The notes under the pieces are model-generated. The model saw only the letters and a list, made by a program, of their open reading frames with translations, was not told where the DNA came from and ran no database searches. A stretch of 64,000 bases of DNA from UBA7446 sp965657545 (GTDB lineage: Bacteria; Bacteroidota; Bacteroidia; Flavobacteriales; Flavobacteriaceae), in NCBI GenBank assembly GCA_965657545.1, contig CBFHOG010000006.1, forward strand, positions 27,807 to 91,806. Direction: 5' to 3'. A program made the translations under genes and the position numbers. This document shows, piece after piece, positions 51,372 to 60,831 of the stretch (its first letter is position 1; each line of letters begins with the position of its first letter).

Positions 51372-53756
51372 ATGATAAAATGGATAAATACACGCTTTTG
51401 GGGAAGCGTGGCACGGCTTATCCTGCGTAACCGTATATTGCTATTAGTAGCCATTGTGGCTACTACTTTTTTCCTTTCAACACAATGGGGAAATATTCGT
51501 TTTAGCTTTACTGAGGCAAATCTTTTGCCCGACAATCATCCATTTAATACTTTTTACGAAAACTTTTTAGACCGTTTTGGCGAGGAGGGGAATATGGTGG
51601 TCATTGCCATACAAGACAAACAATTTTTTACTCCTGAGAAACTCCATGCGTGGAAAACACTTGGCGATAGTTTAGCAGCTTCGCCTAGTATTGCTTATGT
51701 AGTTGGGATTAGTGAACTAACCCAACTCAAGCGAAATACCAAAAAAAGGCTGTTTGAGACGGTGCCAATCCCCTATCAACAGCCCAAAACCAACGAAGAA
51801 GCAACCGCTTTAAAAAAATGGTTATTCCAGCAACAACCCCTGTATAATGAACTGCTTTTCAATAAAGAAACGGGCGTGGTGCAAACAGGGATTTACCTAC
51901 GTCCAGAAGTGGTGAATAGTGGCGAGCGACAAGCCTTTGTGGACCATGTTTTGATCCCAAAAATAGAAGCTTTCGAAGCGCAGACCAACCTTGATGTACG
52001 CGTTTCTGGAATGCCTTATATCCGCACCTTAAACGCCAAAATGATTTTGGATGAAATCGGAGTGTTTGTCGTGGTAGCAACCCTGGTTACAACACTCATA
52101 TTCTTTTTCTTTTTTAGATCCTATAGAGCAACCTTTATTTCCATGTCCATTGTGGTTATTGGGGTGATGTGGGCCTTTGGCATCATAGGTTTATTGGGTT
52201 ATGAAATAACCGTACTAACAGCGCTCATTCCGCCTATTATTATTGTAATTGGGGTGCCCAATTGTATTTTCCTTATCAATAAATACCAGAACGAAATAAA
52301 AAAGCACGGTAACCAAGCGCGTTCGCTTCAACGTGTTATTTCTAAAATTGGAAACGCTACTCTAATGACCAACATGACCACTGCCTGTGGTTTTGCCACG
52401 TTTATGCTTACGAATAGCACACTCTTACGTGAATTTGGTGTAGTGGCCTCAATTAATATCATGATGATTTTTGTGTTGTCGTTGTTGATGATTCCCATCA
52501 TTTACAGCTTTATGCCGATTCCAAACAAAAAACACTTGAAACATTTAAACAGAAAGTGGATGTCGGGCTTTGTAGCGTGGATGGAACGCATGGTAAAACA
52601 GCATCGCGTAGCGGTATATTTTATTTCGGTTATTGCACTGATGCTGAGTATTGTTGGGATGTATGAAATTCGCCTTTCAGGAACCATCGTGGATGACATG
52701 CCAAAAAAAGCGGATTTTTATAAAGATATTCGCTTTTTTGAAACACACTTCAAAGGGGTCATGCCCATTGAAATTATGGTCGATACCAAGCGTAAAAACG
52801 GTGCAACTCGCCTCTCAACATTAAGTCGTATGAATAGGCTTGAAAATGATTTACGTGAAATCCCAGAATTATCCAATCCCGTTTCAGCGGTTGCCGTAGC
52901 AAAATACTTAAAGCAGGCATTCTATAACGGAAATCCAAAATATTTCCAACTACCTACAAATCAAGAAAATAATTTTATTCGAGCACACGCCAAAAACTTA
53001 GGAGATGATGCCAGTTTTCTAACCCGATTGGTGGACAATACTGGGCAATTTGCGCGAATTACTGTCATGCTTCAAGATGTAAGTACCGAGCGTATGGAAG
53101 CCATTGAGCAGCAAATACAAAAAAGCATTGATAAGTATTTCCCTGCCGACCGTTTTGCGGTTTCCATGACAGGAAAAGCCTTAGGTTATCTCAAGGGAAC
53201 ACGCTTTTTGGTGCGTAATTTGGTGGTGTCGCTCAGTCTTGCCATTTTGCTTATTGCCTTGTTTATGGCATATATGTTCCGCTCGTTCCGCATGATCCTT
53301 ATTTCCCTATTGCCAAATGTAATTCCGCTTATTCTTACTGCGGGGATGATGGGCTTTTTAGGTATTGCCATAAAACCATCAACCATACTGGTGTTTAGCG
53401 TTGCTTTTGGAATTTCGGTTGATGATACCATTCACTACTTGGTAAAATACCGCCAAGAATTGCAGGCCACAAAATGGAATGTTAAAAAATCGGTATATGC
53501 AGCACTTCGCGAAACGGGAGTGAGCATGTTCTATACCTCTATTGTATTGTTTTTCGGCTTTTCAGTGTTTATGATTTCTAGCTATGGCGGCACGGTTGCA
53601 CTTGGTGGTTTGGTGTCGGCAACCTTACTTTTTGCCATGCTTGCTAACCTCATTTTATTGCCATCATTATTGCTTTCTCTTGAAAAGCAAATTGCCAATA
53701 AACGTACGCTAAAGGAACCAAAATTTAAGATTTTGCCCGAGAACGAAGCAGAATAA
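51372..53756 (+). CDS. RND-superfamily exporter (MMPL type)
   Basis: A 794-aa inner membrane protein with two homologous halves, each one helix, a large periplasmic loop and five helices. Conserved membrane sequences are ALIPPIIIVIGVPNCIFLINKY in the first half and VAFGISVDDTIHYLVKYRQE in the second; the Asp pair in the latter fits proton coupling. This group moves lipids or hopanoid-like compounds; the substrate here is unknown. No membrane fusion partner is adjacent. The place between frr and asnS suggests constitutive expression. Confidence 0.88.
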   Translation: MIKWINTRFWGSVARLILRNRILLLVAIVATTFFLSTQWGNIRFSFTEANLLPDNHPFNTFYENFLDRFGEEGNMVVIAIQDKQFFTPEKLHAWKTLGDSLAASPSIAYVVGISELTQLKRNTKKRLFETVPIPYQQPKTNEEATALKKWLFQQQPLYNELLFNKETGVVQTGIYLRPEVVNSGERQAFVDHVLIPKIEAFEAQTNLDVRVSGMPYIRTLNAKMILDEIGVFVVVATLVTTLIFFFFFRSYRATFISMSIVVIGVMWAFGIIGLLGYEITVLTALIPPIIIVIGVPNCIFLINKYQNEIKKHGNQARSLQRVISKIGNATLMTNMTTACGFATFMLTNSTLLREFGVVASINIMMIFVLSLLMIPIIYSFMPIPNKKHLKHLNRKWMSGFVAWMERMVKQHRVAVYFISVIALMLSIVGMYEIRLSGTIVDDMPKKADFYKDIRFFETHFKGVMPIEIMVDTKRKNGATRLSTLSRMNRLENDLREIPELSNPVSAVAVAKYLKQAFYNGNPKYFQLPTNQENNFIRAHAKNLGDDASFLTRLVDNTGQFARITVMLQDVSTERMEAIEQQIQKSIDKYFPADRFAVSMTGKALGYLKGTRFLVRNLVVSLSLAILLIALFMAYMFRSFRMILISLLPNVIPLILTAGMMGFLGIAIKPSTILVFSVAFGISVDDTIHYLVKYRQELQATKWNVKKSVYAALRETGVSMFYTSIVLFFGFSVFMISSYGGTVALGGLVSATLLFAMLANLILLPSLLLSLEKQIANKRTLKEPKFKILPENEAE

Positions 53757-53762
53757 TTCCGC

Positions 53763-53770
53763 TATATTTG
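53763..53770 (+). promoter_or_regulatory. -7 box of asnS
   Basis: TATATTTG, exact TAnnTTTG, 22 bases before the asnS ATG and 7 bases after the exporter stop. No TTG at standard spacing. Confidence 0.45.
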
Positions 53771-53792
53771 CCACTGTTAATTTAAACTCAGT

Positions 53793-55193
53793 ATGGACAT
53801 TCGTCAACTTTTTTCTGGTGAACAAAAAGGTCAAAAAGTTACCGTTCGCGGTTGGGTGCGTACTTTTCGTGCCAATCGATTTATTGCACTTAACGACGGT
53901 TCTTGTTTGGCAAATTTGCAATGTGTGGTCGATTTTGAAAAAACCCCAGAAGAAGTGCTTGCTGAAATAAATACAGGGGCTGCGTTAGAAATTTCGGGAA
54001 CACTCGTTGAAAGTCAAGGGAAAGGGCAGCAGTTTGAAATTCAAGCCGATACAGTTATTGTGCTTGGCGGTTCAAACCCCGATGAATATCCCATCCAGCC
54101 GAAAAAACATTCCTTAGAGTTTTTACGAGAAAAAGCCCATCTGCGTGTGCGCACCAATACTTTTGCTGCCGTAATGCGCGTGCGTGCTGCGCTATCGTTT
54201 GCCGTGCATCAATACTTTACACAAAATGGATTTTACCAAGTACATACCCCTATTATTACAGGAAGTGATGCAGAAGGGGCTGGCGAGATGTTTCGTGTAA
54301 CTACAAAAGACCCTAGCCAAAAATCAGACGAGCCCGACTTTTTTGGCAAAGAAACCAACCTGACTGTTTCTGGACAATTAGAAGCCGAAACCTATGCCAT
54401 GGGATTGGGTAAAGTATATACGTTTGGCCCTACGTTTAGAGCTGAAAACTCCAATACTTCACGGCACCTAGCAGAATTTTGGATGATTGAACCCGAAGTA
54501 GCTTTTAACGATTTGGATGACAATATGGACTTAGCGGAAGATTTTATTAAGTCGGTGTTGGCATATGTGTTAGAGAATTGCAAAGAAGATTTGGCGTTTT
54601 TAGATCAACGCTTTGCGCAAGAAGAGGCTAAAAAACCACAGCTTGAGCGCAGTCCTATGGGGCTTATAGAGCGTTTGCAGTTTGTCACACAAAATGAGTT
54701 TATGCGGGTGTCATACACTGAGGCGATTGCTATTTTACGAAATTCAAAACCAAACAAAAAGAAGAAATTCAAGTATCCTATTGATGCTTGGGGTGCCGAT
54801 TTACAAAGTGAACATGAGCGCTATTTGGTTGAAAAACACTTTAGCAGTCCCGTGATTTTATTTGATTATCCTGCCGAAATAAAGGCGTTTTATATGCGTA
54901 TGAACGAAGACGGTAAAACCGTTCGCGCAATGGATGTATTGTTCCCAGGTGTGGGTGAAATGGTTGGCGGATCGCAGCGTGAAGAACGCCTTGACAAACT
55001 TATTGAGCGCATGCGCGCCATGGATATTGATGAAAAAGAATTGTGGTGGTACACAGATTTACGTCGTTTTGGAACTGCCGTACACGCTGGTTTTGGACTT
55101 GGATTTGAGCGTTTGGTACTCTACACCACAGGAATGTCAAACATCAGAGATGTGATTCCTTACCCAAGAACTCCTCTAAATGCAGCATTTTAG
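53793..55193 (+). CDS. asnS: asparaginyl-tRNA synthetase
   Basis: A 466-aa class IIb synthetase. An N-terminal OB fold (VTVRGWVRTFRANRFIALNDG) is followed by the catalytic core with motif 2 YTFGPTFRAENSNTSRHLAEFWMIEPE and motif 3 GFGLGFERLV. The length and the phrase TVSGQLEAETYAMG mark AsnRS rather than AspRS. It precedes rpoN by 48 bases. Confidence 0.97.
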   Translation: MDIRQLFSGEQKGQKVTVRGWVRTFRANRFIALNDGSCLANLQCVVDFEKTPEEVLAEINTGAALEISGTLVESQGKGQQFEIQADTVIVLGGSNPDEYPIQPKKHSLEFLREKAHLRVRTNTFAAVMRVRAALSFAVHQYFTQNGFYQVHTPIITGSDAEGAGEMFRVTTKDPSQKSDEPDFFGKETNLTVSGQLEAETYAMGLGKVYTFGPTFRAENSNTSRHLAEFWMIEPEVAFNDLDDNMDLAEDFIKSVLAYVLENCKEDLAFLDQRFAQEEAKKPQLERSPMGLIERLQFVTQNEFMRVSYTEAIAILRNSKPNKKKKFKYPIDAWGADLQSEHERYLVEKHFSSPVILFDYPAEIKAFYMRMNEDGKTVRAMDVLFPGVGEMVGGSQREERLDKLIERMRAMDIDEKELWWYTDLRRFGTAVHAGFGLGFERLVLYTTGMSNIRDVIPYPRTPLNAAF

Positions 55194-55215
55194 GAAAGAT
55201 TGTGTGGGTTTTTTG

Positions 55216-55223
55216 TACTTTTA
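55216..55223 (+). promoter_or_regulatory. weak -7 box candidate of rpoN
   Basis: TACTTTTA differs from TAnnTTTG at the last base and lies 18 bases before the rpoN ATG. Read-through from asnS is equally possible. Confidence 0.25.
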
Positions 55224-55241
55224 AGAACCCAATTTAAATTC

Positions 55242-56690
55242 ATGCTCAAACAACACCTTCAGTTTAAACTATCTCAAAAGCTATCTCCACAGCAAATTCA
55301 GCTGATGAAGTTGATTCAGTTGCCTATTCAGTCTTTTGAGCAACAAATATTACGTGAAATTGAAGAAAATCCTGCGTTAGACTCTGGAAAAGAAGACGCA
55401 AATGACCAAGATGAATATAGCAATACCGAAGAAGACAACGGAGAAATCATAGAGGCTAATGACATTGATATTGATGCCTACTTAAGTGATGACGAAATCC
55501 CCGAATACCGTTTACGTGCGCAAAACTACAGCCCCGACGATGAAGAAAAACACGTGCCCTATGCTGCAGGAATAAGCTTTCATCAGCAATTGATGGCACA
55601 ATTAGACACCTTTACTTTCACAGAACAGGAATACCGCATAGCCGCATTTTTAGTGGGAAGTATTGACACAAGTGGTTATATTAGAAGAGAGTTGATAGAT
55701 ATTGTTGATGATCTGGCGTTTACCGAAAATATTTATACAGACGAGGAAGAAGTGCGCAAAGTTTTAGAATCGGTACACCAGCTAGATCCAGCAGGTGTAG
55801 GTGCACTAAACCTACAAGAATGCTTGCTTATTCAACTTAAACGAAAACAACATAACCCAGCAGTTATTACAGCAATCATGCTTCTTGAAGAGCAATTTGA
55901 GGCCTTTACAAAAAAGCATTTTAATAAAATAAAAGCACGGTTAAAAATTGATGATGAGCAGTTAAAAGACTGTATGCGCGAAATCGAAAAACTAAACCCA
56001 AAACCGGGTGCTGCATTTGGTAGCGATACCAAAATGAATGCGCAAATTGTACCTGATTTCACCATACAATTAATTGACGGGCAGCTTACCCTTATCCTCA
56101 ATGGACGCAATGCACCAGAACTACACGTTTCTGCCGAATACCGCAATATGTTGTCGGGTTATAAAGAAGCAAATAAAAAAAGCAAGGAACAACAAAAAGC
56201 GGTGCAATTTATCAAGCAAAAATTAGATGCTGCCCGGTGGTTTATTGATGCCATAAAACAACGACAACACACGCTCTACGAAACCATGAAAACCATCATG
56301 GTGTTTCAAGAAGCGTATTTCCTCTCTGGAGATGAACAAAAGTTAAAACCGATGATTCTTAAGGACATTGCCGATCGTATCGGGATGGATATTTCGACTG
56401 TTTCTCGTGTTGCCAATAGCAAATATGTTGACACCCCCTATGGCACCAAATTGGTGAAGTGGTTTTTCTCAGAAGGTATCACCAACGCTGCCGGTGAAGA
56501 TGTTTCGACCATAGAAGTAAAAAAAGCATTGAACGATGTGATAGCCGCTGAAGATAAAACCAGTCCACTTACCGACGAGCAATTGATGCATATTATGAAC
56601 GAAAAAGGCTATCCTATTGCCCGAAGAACTGTGGCAAAATACCGCGAAATGATTGGAGCTCCGGTAGCGCGATTGCGGAAAGAGTTATAA
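55242..56690 (+). CDS. rpoN: RNA polymerase sigma-54 factor
   Basis: A 482-aa sigma factor. Region I is glutamine-rich (LKQHLQFKLSQKLSPQQIQLMKLIQLP), an acidic region II follows (about residues 50-90), then the core-binding domain and the HTH DISTVSRVANSKYVDTPYGT. The C-terminal RpoN box reads ARRTVAKYREM. It initiates at -24/-12 promoters with enhancer-binding activators. The start is ATG 55242 (MLKQHLQFK). It overlaps the convergent small gene by 6 bases. Confidence 0.96.
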   Translation: MLKQHLQFKLSQKLSPQQIQLMKLIQLPIQSFEQQILREIEENPALDSGKEDANDQDEYSNTEEDNGEIIEANDIDIDAYLSDDEIPEYRLRAQNYSPDDEEKHVPYAAGISFHQQLMAQLDTFTFTEQEYRIAAFLVGSIDTSGYIRRELIDIVDDLAFTENIYTDEEEVRKVLESVHQLDPAGVGALNLQECLLIQLKRKQHNPAVITAIMLLEEQFEAFTKKHFNKIKARLKIDDEQLKDCMREIEKLNPKPGAAFGSDTKMNAQIVPDFTIQLIDGQLTLILNGRNAPELHVSAEYRNMLSGYKEANKKSKEQQKAVQFIKQKLDAARWFIDAIKQRQHTLYETMKTIMVFQEAYFLSGDEQKLKPMILKDIADRIGMDISTVSRVANSKYVDTPYGTKLVKWFFSEGITNAAGEDVSTIEVKKALNDVIAAEDKTSPLTDEQLMHIMNEKGYPIARRTVAKYREMIGAPVARLRKEL

Positions 56691-56951
56691 ATTTTTTCTT
56701 TTTCTGTCGTATTTATCGGCAAAAAAGAAAGCTACACCAATAACAATTTGACCCCATCCAATCAAAGCATTTTCTTCAATAACTACATTAAAAAGCCCCA
56801 AGAAAACATTAAAAAGAACGTAAATGATTAATGAGATTTTACGCAACCGCTCCCGTTTTTGTTTAGGAAGTTTAAATGCGCGTATTGAAATATAATTTAA
56901 GGCAATTAAAGCAAAGAATGTAACAGCAAGAATAAGTAATCCATCTATCAT
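56685..56951 (-). CDS. small membrane protein, unknown
   Basis: An 88-aa protein with three hydrophobic helices: LLILAVTFFALIALNYISI, then a basic loop KLPKQKRERLRKI, IIYVLFNVFLGLFNVVI and LIGWGQIVIGVAFFFADKY, ending in DRKRKNL. The positive-inside pattern is good. I know no family function. It overlaps the 3' end of rpoN tail to tail and follows DUF4270 on the same strand after 59 bases. Confidence 0.6.
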   Translation of the reverse strand: MIDGLLILAVTFFALIALNYISIRAFKLPKQKRERLRKISLIIYVLFNVFLGLFNVVIEENALIGWGQIVIGVAFFFADKYDRKRKNL

Positions 56952-57010
56952 ATTTTTAGATTTTAGGATTTTCTAAAGATTTTAATGTATGTGTTGTGCT
57001 AACACGTTTT

Positions 57011-58729
57011 TTACTCCACCTCTGTATAGAATACCTCTAACTGCAACCTAAGATTTTCAAGTGCTGGGTCTGTTGGGTTTGGTCCTACAAATACCGCTGA
57101 CTTTGGCGTAGAAATTGTTGTAGCGGGAATTTTATTGAGGGTTGTATTTTTGGCTTTAGCCATGGGAACTGGACTTTGGGTTGCAAAAGCATCGGCAACT
57201 GCTAGGCGTAAAGGTGCGTTGGTAGAATCTTTTTTAATAATATTGCGGAAGTAATCAGTAATTCTAATCTTATAATACTGTTTGTCGTCGTCTTCTGATA
57301 GGAATCCGCCATAAACCAACTTATTAAGGCTACTTGTTGTGGTTACATCTTGTGAGAAATCTATGATCGGCGCATTGGTATTCGCATTGTATAAATACAA
57401 GCGTTCTGGGAGTGTTAATCCATGTTGTTCAACGGTTTGTTTATCCACATAAAATGTAAGGTTTGCTTCATTAAACAACCAAGAATCTTTTTTCCCTTTA
57501 ATTGCTTCCAGCGTTTCATTATCCTCAAAAAGATGAATTGTAGCTACACTTCCCAGTCCGCCACCCAAAGCAATCTTTGATGGTTCAGAGGCGGTTACAA
57601 TCTCATTTAGTACTGGCGATACAGGGGCTGTTCTGTTTATCGTATTAAATTTAAGAGCACTTGCGTTAATTAGATAATCTTCATTTTTTTCTTCTATTTC
57701 TACGGGATCAGTGTTTGCCTTTTTTGCTTTGTAAGAATAGGCAACCCGAATGGTCATTTTGTTAAAATCAAGCAACATAAGTAAGGGCATACTTAAGTTA
57801 CTTGTTTCAATAGAAACAGATCTGAAGTAATCTTGAAATAATACAGCTGTTGAAAGTTCTGTTGCACCCTCTTTGTCAAAAATCTGTTCTTGAAAAAACG
57901 ATTTATCTAAAGGAACGCGAAGCCTTGGCGTTAAATTTGGATCATCTTCTTCATCAACATCAATTTCATCAAAATTCAATTGCATATTTTCTTTAGCCAA
58001 TTGTTGACCCTTGTAGGAGTCAAAATTGAAATCGGAATAATACGGCTGAAATTGCTCAAAGTTCGCATCAGGGTCTAATTGACGTAAAAAGTAGTTGAGT
58101 TTTGTAACCTCAATATCAAAAATTGCTTCCTTGTTTCCAAAAAGGGAATCGATATCATAGAGTTTCTTTTTGGGGTTTGGGTTCTTGGTTTCCGTATCAA
58201 TCCCATCTAAAATACCATCTCCATCTGTGTCTGGGTTTGTTGGATCAGTGCCAGCGTTTCGTTCTGCAATATCACTAACGCCGTCTCCGTCAGAATCGCT
58301 ATTAACGTCAGCATCGTCAATATCGTATGCATCAATTAAACCATCGTTGTCTGCATCGTTTCGATTGGTGAAAAATGGAATTTCCAACCAAACATCCGTA
58401 ATGGTTTCCATTTCGTTAAACGTACTATCAATTTCGCGTTTTTGGGTAAAGGTTCCAAATTTAGACGGATAAGCACTTAAATTAAACTGAGAAACGACAC
58501 TGGTAGAGATCGATCCAAATAAGTTATTAGGACGTTCTCCCAGTTGCAAAACTCCTCCTGCATTTGTTTGAACCACATCAAATAAATCGTGGGATACCTT
58601 AACAGGATAATTTGCTTTTTTACCTTGAACTAAAATTTCAGGAAGCACTTCGGAGCCAAGGTCATTAAATTTTTTATCGCATGATACAAGAGCAAGTACA
58701 AGTGCGATTGGGATAATTTTTTTAATCAT
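57011..58729 (-). CDS. DUF4270 lipoprotein with thrombospondin-3-like calcium repeats
   Basis: A 572-aa protein with a lipoprotein signal (MIKKIIPIALVLALVSC, Cys17) followed by DKKFNDLGSEVLP, the typical DUF4270 start. Residues about 125-178 hold three calcium-loop motifs (DADNDGLIDAYD, DSDGDGVSDIAE, DTDGDGILDGID), as in TSP type 3 repeats; these interrupt the DUF4270 domain. Start is ATG 58729, 7 bases after the GlgA-like stop. DUF4270 genes commonly sit next to glgA-like and panC genes in Bacteroidota; function unknown, surface or periplasmic. Confidence 0.85.
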   Translation of the reverse strand: MIKKIIPIALVLALVSCDKKFNDLGSEVLPEILVQGKKANYPVKVSHDLFDVVQTNAGGVLQLGERPNNLFGSISTSVVSQFNLSAYPSKFGTFTQKREIDSTFNEMETITDVWLEIPFFTNRNDADNDGLIDAYDIDDADVNSDSDGDGVSDIAERNAGTDPTNPDTDGDGILDGIDTETKNPNPKKKLYDIDSLFGNKEAIFDIEVTKLNYFLRQLDPDANFEQFQPYYSDFNFDSYKGQQLAKENMQLNFDEIDVDEEDDPNLTPRLRVPLDKSFFQEQIFDKEGATELSTAVLFQDYFRSVSIETSNLSMPLLMLLDFNKMTIRVAYSYKAKKANTDPVEIEEKNEDYLINASALKFNTINRTAPVSPVLNEIVTASEPSKIALGGGLGSVATIHLFEDNETLEAIKGKKDSWLFNEANLTFYVDKQTVEQHGLTLPERLYLYNANTNAPIIDFSQDVTTTSSLNKLVYGGFLSEDDDKQYYKIRITDYFRNIIKKDSTNAPLRLAVADAFATQSPVPMAKAKNTTLNKIPATTISTPKSAVFVGPNPTDPALENLRLQLEVFYTEVE

Positions 58730-58736
58730 CTGGGTA

Positions 58737-59540
58737 TTAAAATTCGGTCTGATAAAAGGTTTCGTGGGCATCAAGGATATCAGCTGCTTTACTCAATTCT
58801 AAAATAGGTTTTGCACTGCTATAGGCAACTTCTTTAACTGTATCGCTGACATTTGGACTGGCAAGAATGATGCCATCAGAGTGATTTACAGCGTTTGAAA
58901 GCATTTCGTCAAGCGTTGCGTTTTTTAAGTTTTCCATGTGATCGGCTTCTATGCCGTCAAATGCAATTTTCGAAAATAAATCCCCGCCTAACTTTCCTTC
59001 AAAAGGAGGCTCAAAGAAAGATGTTACAATTTTAGTGTTTGCAAGCAAGGGCTCGTCTTTGTAATAAAATTTACAATACAACGGTACCAAAGCTGCAATC
59101 CATCCCTGAACATGAATGATATCTGGGGACCAGTTTAATTTTTTTACAGTTTCAATAACACCCTTAGCAAAGAAAATAGCGCGCTCTTCATTGTCAGAAT
59201 AGAGTTTTCCATCTTCTTCGGCATATAATTTACGGCCTTTGAAGTAGTCTTCGTTGTCAATAAAGTAAACTTGCATGCGTTCCTTGGGAATAGATGCTAC
59301 TTTAATAATCAACGGCATATCAATATCATTGACAACCAAATTCATTCCTGAAAGACGAATTACCTCGTGTAATTGATGGCGTCTTTCATTGATGAGTCCA
59401 TATTTTGGAATAAAAATACGTGTTTGCCCACCGCGGTCGTTAACCATTTTTGGGATTTCAAATGCCAAATTAGAAAGTTCACTATGCGGTAGATAGGGCA
59501 CGACCTCTGATGATATGTATAATATCTTTTTATCTTTCAT
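58737..59540 (-). CDS. half-length glycogen synthase homologue (GT5 N-terminal domain only)
   Basis: A 267-aa protein matching only the N-terminal Rossmann domain of GT5 glycogen synthases: KKILYISSEVVPYL, GGQTRIFIPKYGLINERR, DNEERAIFFAKGVIETVKKLNWSPDIIHVQGW. Full enzymes have about 480 residues, and the C-terminal nucleotide-sugar domain is absent. The ADP-glucose motif KxGGL after SSE.P is replaced by PHSELSN. Catalysis is therefore unlikely. The gene is intact, with no frameshift seen. It is divergent from panC and leads into DUF4270. Confidence 0.83.
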   Translation of the reverse strand: MKDKKILYISSEVVPYLPHSELSNLAFEIPKMVNDRGGQTRIFIPKYGLINERRHQLHEVIRLSGMNLVVNDIDMPLIIKVASIPKERMQVYFIDNEDYFKGRKLYAEEDGKLYSDNEERAIFFAKGVIETVKKLNWSPDIIHVQGWIAALVPLYCKFYYKDEPLLANTKIVTSFFEPPFEGKLGGDLFSKIAFDGIEADHMENLKNATLDEMLSNAVNHSDGIILASPNVSDTVKEVAYSSAKPILELSKAADILDAHETFYQTEF

Positions 59541-59572
59541 AAAGGCGTTAACCGTATTTGTGGATTAAAAAG

Positions 59573-59580
59573 CAAATTTA
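59573..59580 (-). promoter_or_regulatory. -7 box of the GlgA-like/DUF4270 genes
   Basis: TAAATTTG on the minus strand, an exact TAnnTTTG, 32 bases before the ATG at 59540 in the 86-bp gap to divergent panC. No well-placed TTG. Confidence 0.45.
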
Positions 59581-59626
59581 CTAAAAATTTAAACGACTTT
59601 TGCCCTTGATTCGTTTCAGCATAATA

Positions 59627-60463
59627 ATGTCACTGTATCAAAATCTAGAAGCACTTCATCGCGAACGTAAAAAGTATTCGGGAAATCTATGCGGATTGGT
59701 ACCCACTATGGGTGCTTTACACCAAGGACACCTTGCGCTTATAGAACGGGCACAAATTGAAAACGAAACAGTTTGGGTAACTATTTTTGTAAACCCAACC
59801 CAATTTAATAACCCTTCAGATTTACATGCATACCCTGTTCGTCTTAAGGAAGATGTGAACGCCATTCATAAAATAAATCCAAACATTCATGTTTTTGCCC
59901 CCTCAATAGAGGATATGTATCCCGAGCAAGTTCATGCGGAATCGCATACATTCAATGGATTAGATACGGTGATGGAAGGTGCTGATCGCCCAAATCATTT
60001 TAACGGAGTTATTACCATTGTGTCTAAGCTTTTTGAGGTGATTAAACCTAACCGTGCTTACTTTGGAGAAAAAGATTTTCAGCAGTTAAGCATAATCAAA
60101 AACTGGATAAAAACAGCAAATATCCCAACAGCTATTGTACCTTGTCCTATTGTTAGAGAAGCTAACGGTCTTGCCATGAGTTCACGAAACGAGCTTTTGA
60201 CAAAAGCTACCAGAGACGAGGCAGGTTTTATTTACAAAACGCTAGAATACTGCGCCACTAACGGCATGAAAAAAGCAGCCATTTACGACCATATCGCCAA
60301 TGAATTTGCCAAGCATCCTACATTTATATTACACTACGCCTTGTGTGTTGATCAAACTTCATTGAGAGAAGTCACAACGGTTAATCCTAAAGAAAATCAA
60401 CGGCTCTTTGTGGCAGCTACTGTTGAAGGGGTTCGATTGATTGATAATATCGCATTAAAATAA
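59627..60463 (+). CDS. panC: pantothenate synthetase (pantoate-beta-alanine ligase)
   Basis: A 278-aa enzyme joining pantoate and beta-alanine in coenzyme A synthesis. The ATP-binding HxGH is in PTMGALHQGHLALIERA, with FVNPTQFN, FGEKDFQQL and the KMSKS-like AMSSRNELL. The start is ATG 59627 (MSLYQNLEAL). panD, which makes the beta-alanine, follows after 13 bases. Confidence 0.95.
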   Translation: MSLYQNLEALHRERKKYSGNLCGLVPTMGALHQGHLALIERAQIENETVWVTIFVNPTQFNNPSDLHAYPVRLKEDVNAIHKINPNIHVFAPSIEDMYPEQVHAESHTFNGLDTVMEGADRPNHFNGVITIVSKLFEVIKPNRAYFGEKDFQQLSIIKNWIKTANIPTAIVPCPIVREANGLAMSSRNELLTKATRDEAGFIYKTLEYCATNGMKKAAIYDHIANEFAKHPTFILHYALCVDQTSLREVTTVNPKENQRLFVAATVEGVRLIDNIALK

Positions 60464-60472
60464 GTACATTTG
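60441..60472 (+). promoter_or_regulatory. promoter-like sequence directly before panD
   Basis: TTG (60441-60443), 21 bases, then TACATTTG (60465-60472). The -7 box ends 4 bases before the panD ATG at 60477, so a transcript from here would start at the start codon. Part of the motif lies in the end of panC. Confidence 0.5.
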
Positions 60473-60476
60473 CACC

Positions 60477-60827
60477 ATGCAAATTGAGATTTTAAAATCT
60501 AAAATTCACCGTGTAAAAGTTACAGGCGCCGAGTTAGACTACATCGGTAGTATCACCATTGATAAAACTCTTATGGATGCTGCAAATATTATGGCAGGAG
60601 AAAAGGTTCAGGTGGTGAATGTAAACAACGGGGAACGTCTAGAAACATACGTTATTGAAGGCGCTGCTGATTCAGGTGAAATCACGCTAAACGGACCCGC
60701 CGCACGAAAAGTACAGAAAGGAGATGTGGTTATTATTATCAGCTACGCCAGTATGTCCGTTTACGATGCCAAGGCGTTTAAACCCACTTTGATTTTTCCA
60801 AACACCTCCACCAATACCTTGGACTGA
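60477..60827 (+). CDS. panD: aspartate 1-decarboxylase
   Basis: A 116-aa pyruvoyl-dependent enzyme making beta-alanine from aspartate. The self-cleavage site is Gly24-Ser25 in LDYIGSITID; further conserved are GEKVQVVNVNNGERLETYVI and LNGPAARKVQKGDVVIIISYA. It works with PanC and probably has its own promoter overlapping the panC end. The next gene starts 4 bases after its stop. Confidence 0.96.
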   Translation: MQIEILKSKIHRVKVTGAELDYIGSITIDKTLMDAANIMAGEKVQVVNVNNGERLETYVIEGAADSGEITLNGPAARKVQKGDVVIIISYASMSVYDAKAFKPTLIFPNTSTNTLD

Positions 60828-60831
60828 TTCC

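Noticed and set aside
56991..57012. GTGTT/AACAC hairpin followed by GTTTTTTA on the plus strand.
   Set aside because: Short 5-bp stem, 300 bases after rpoN and with genes on the other strand; too weak to call a terminator.
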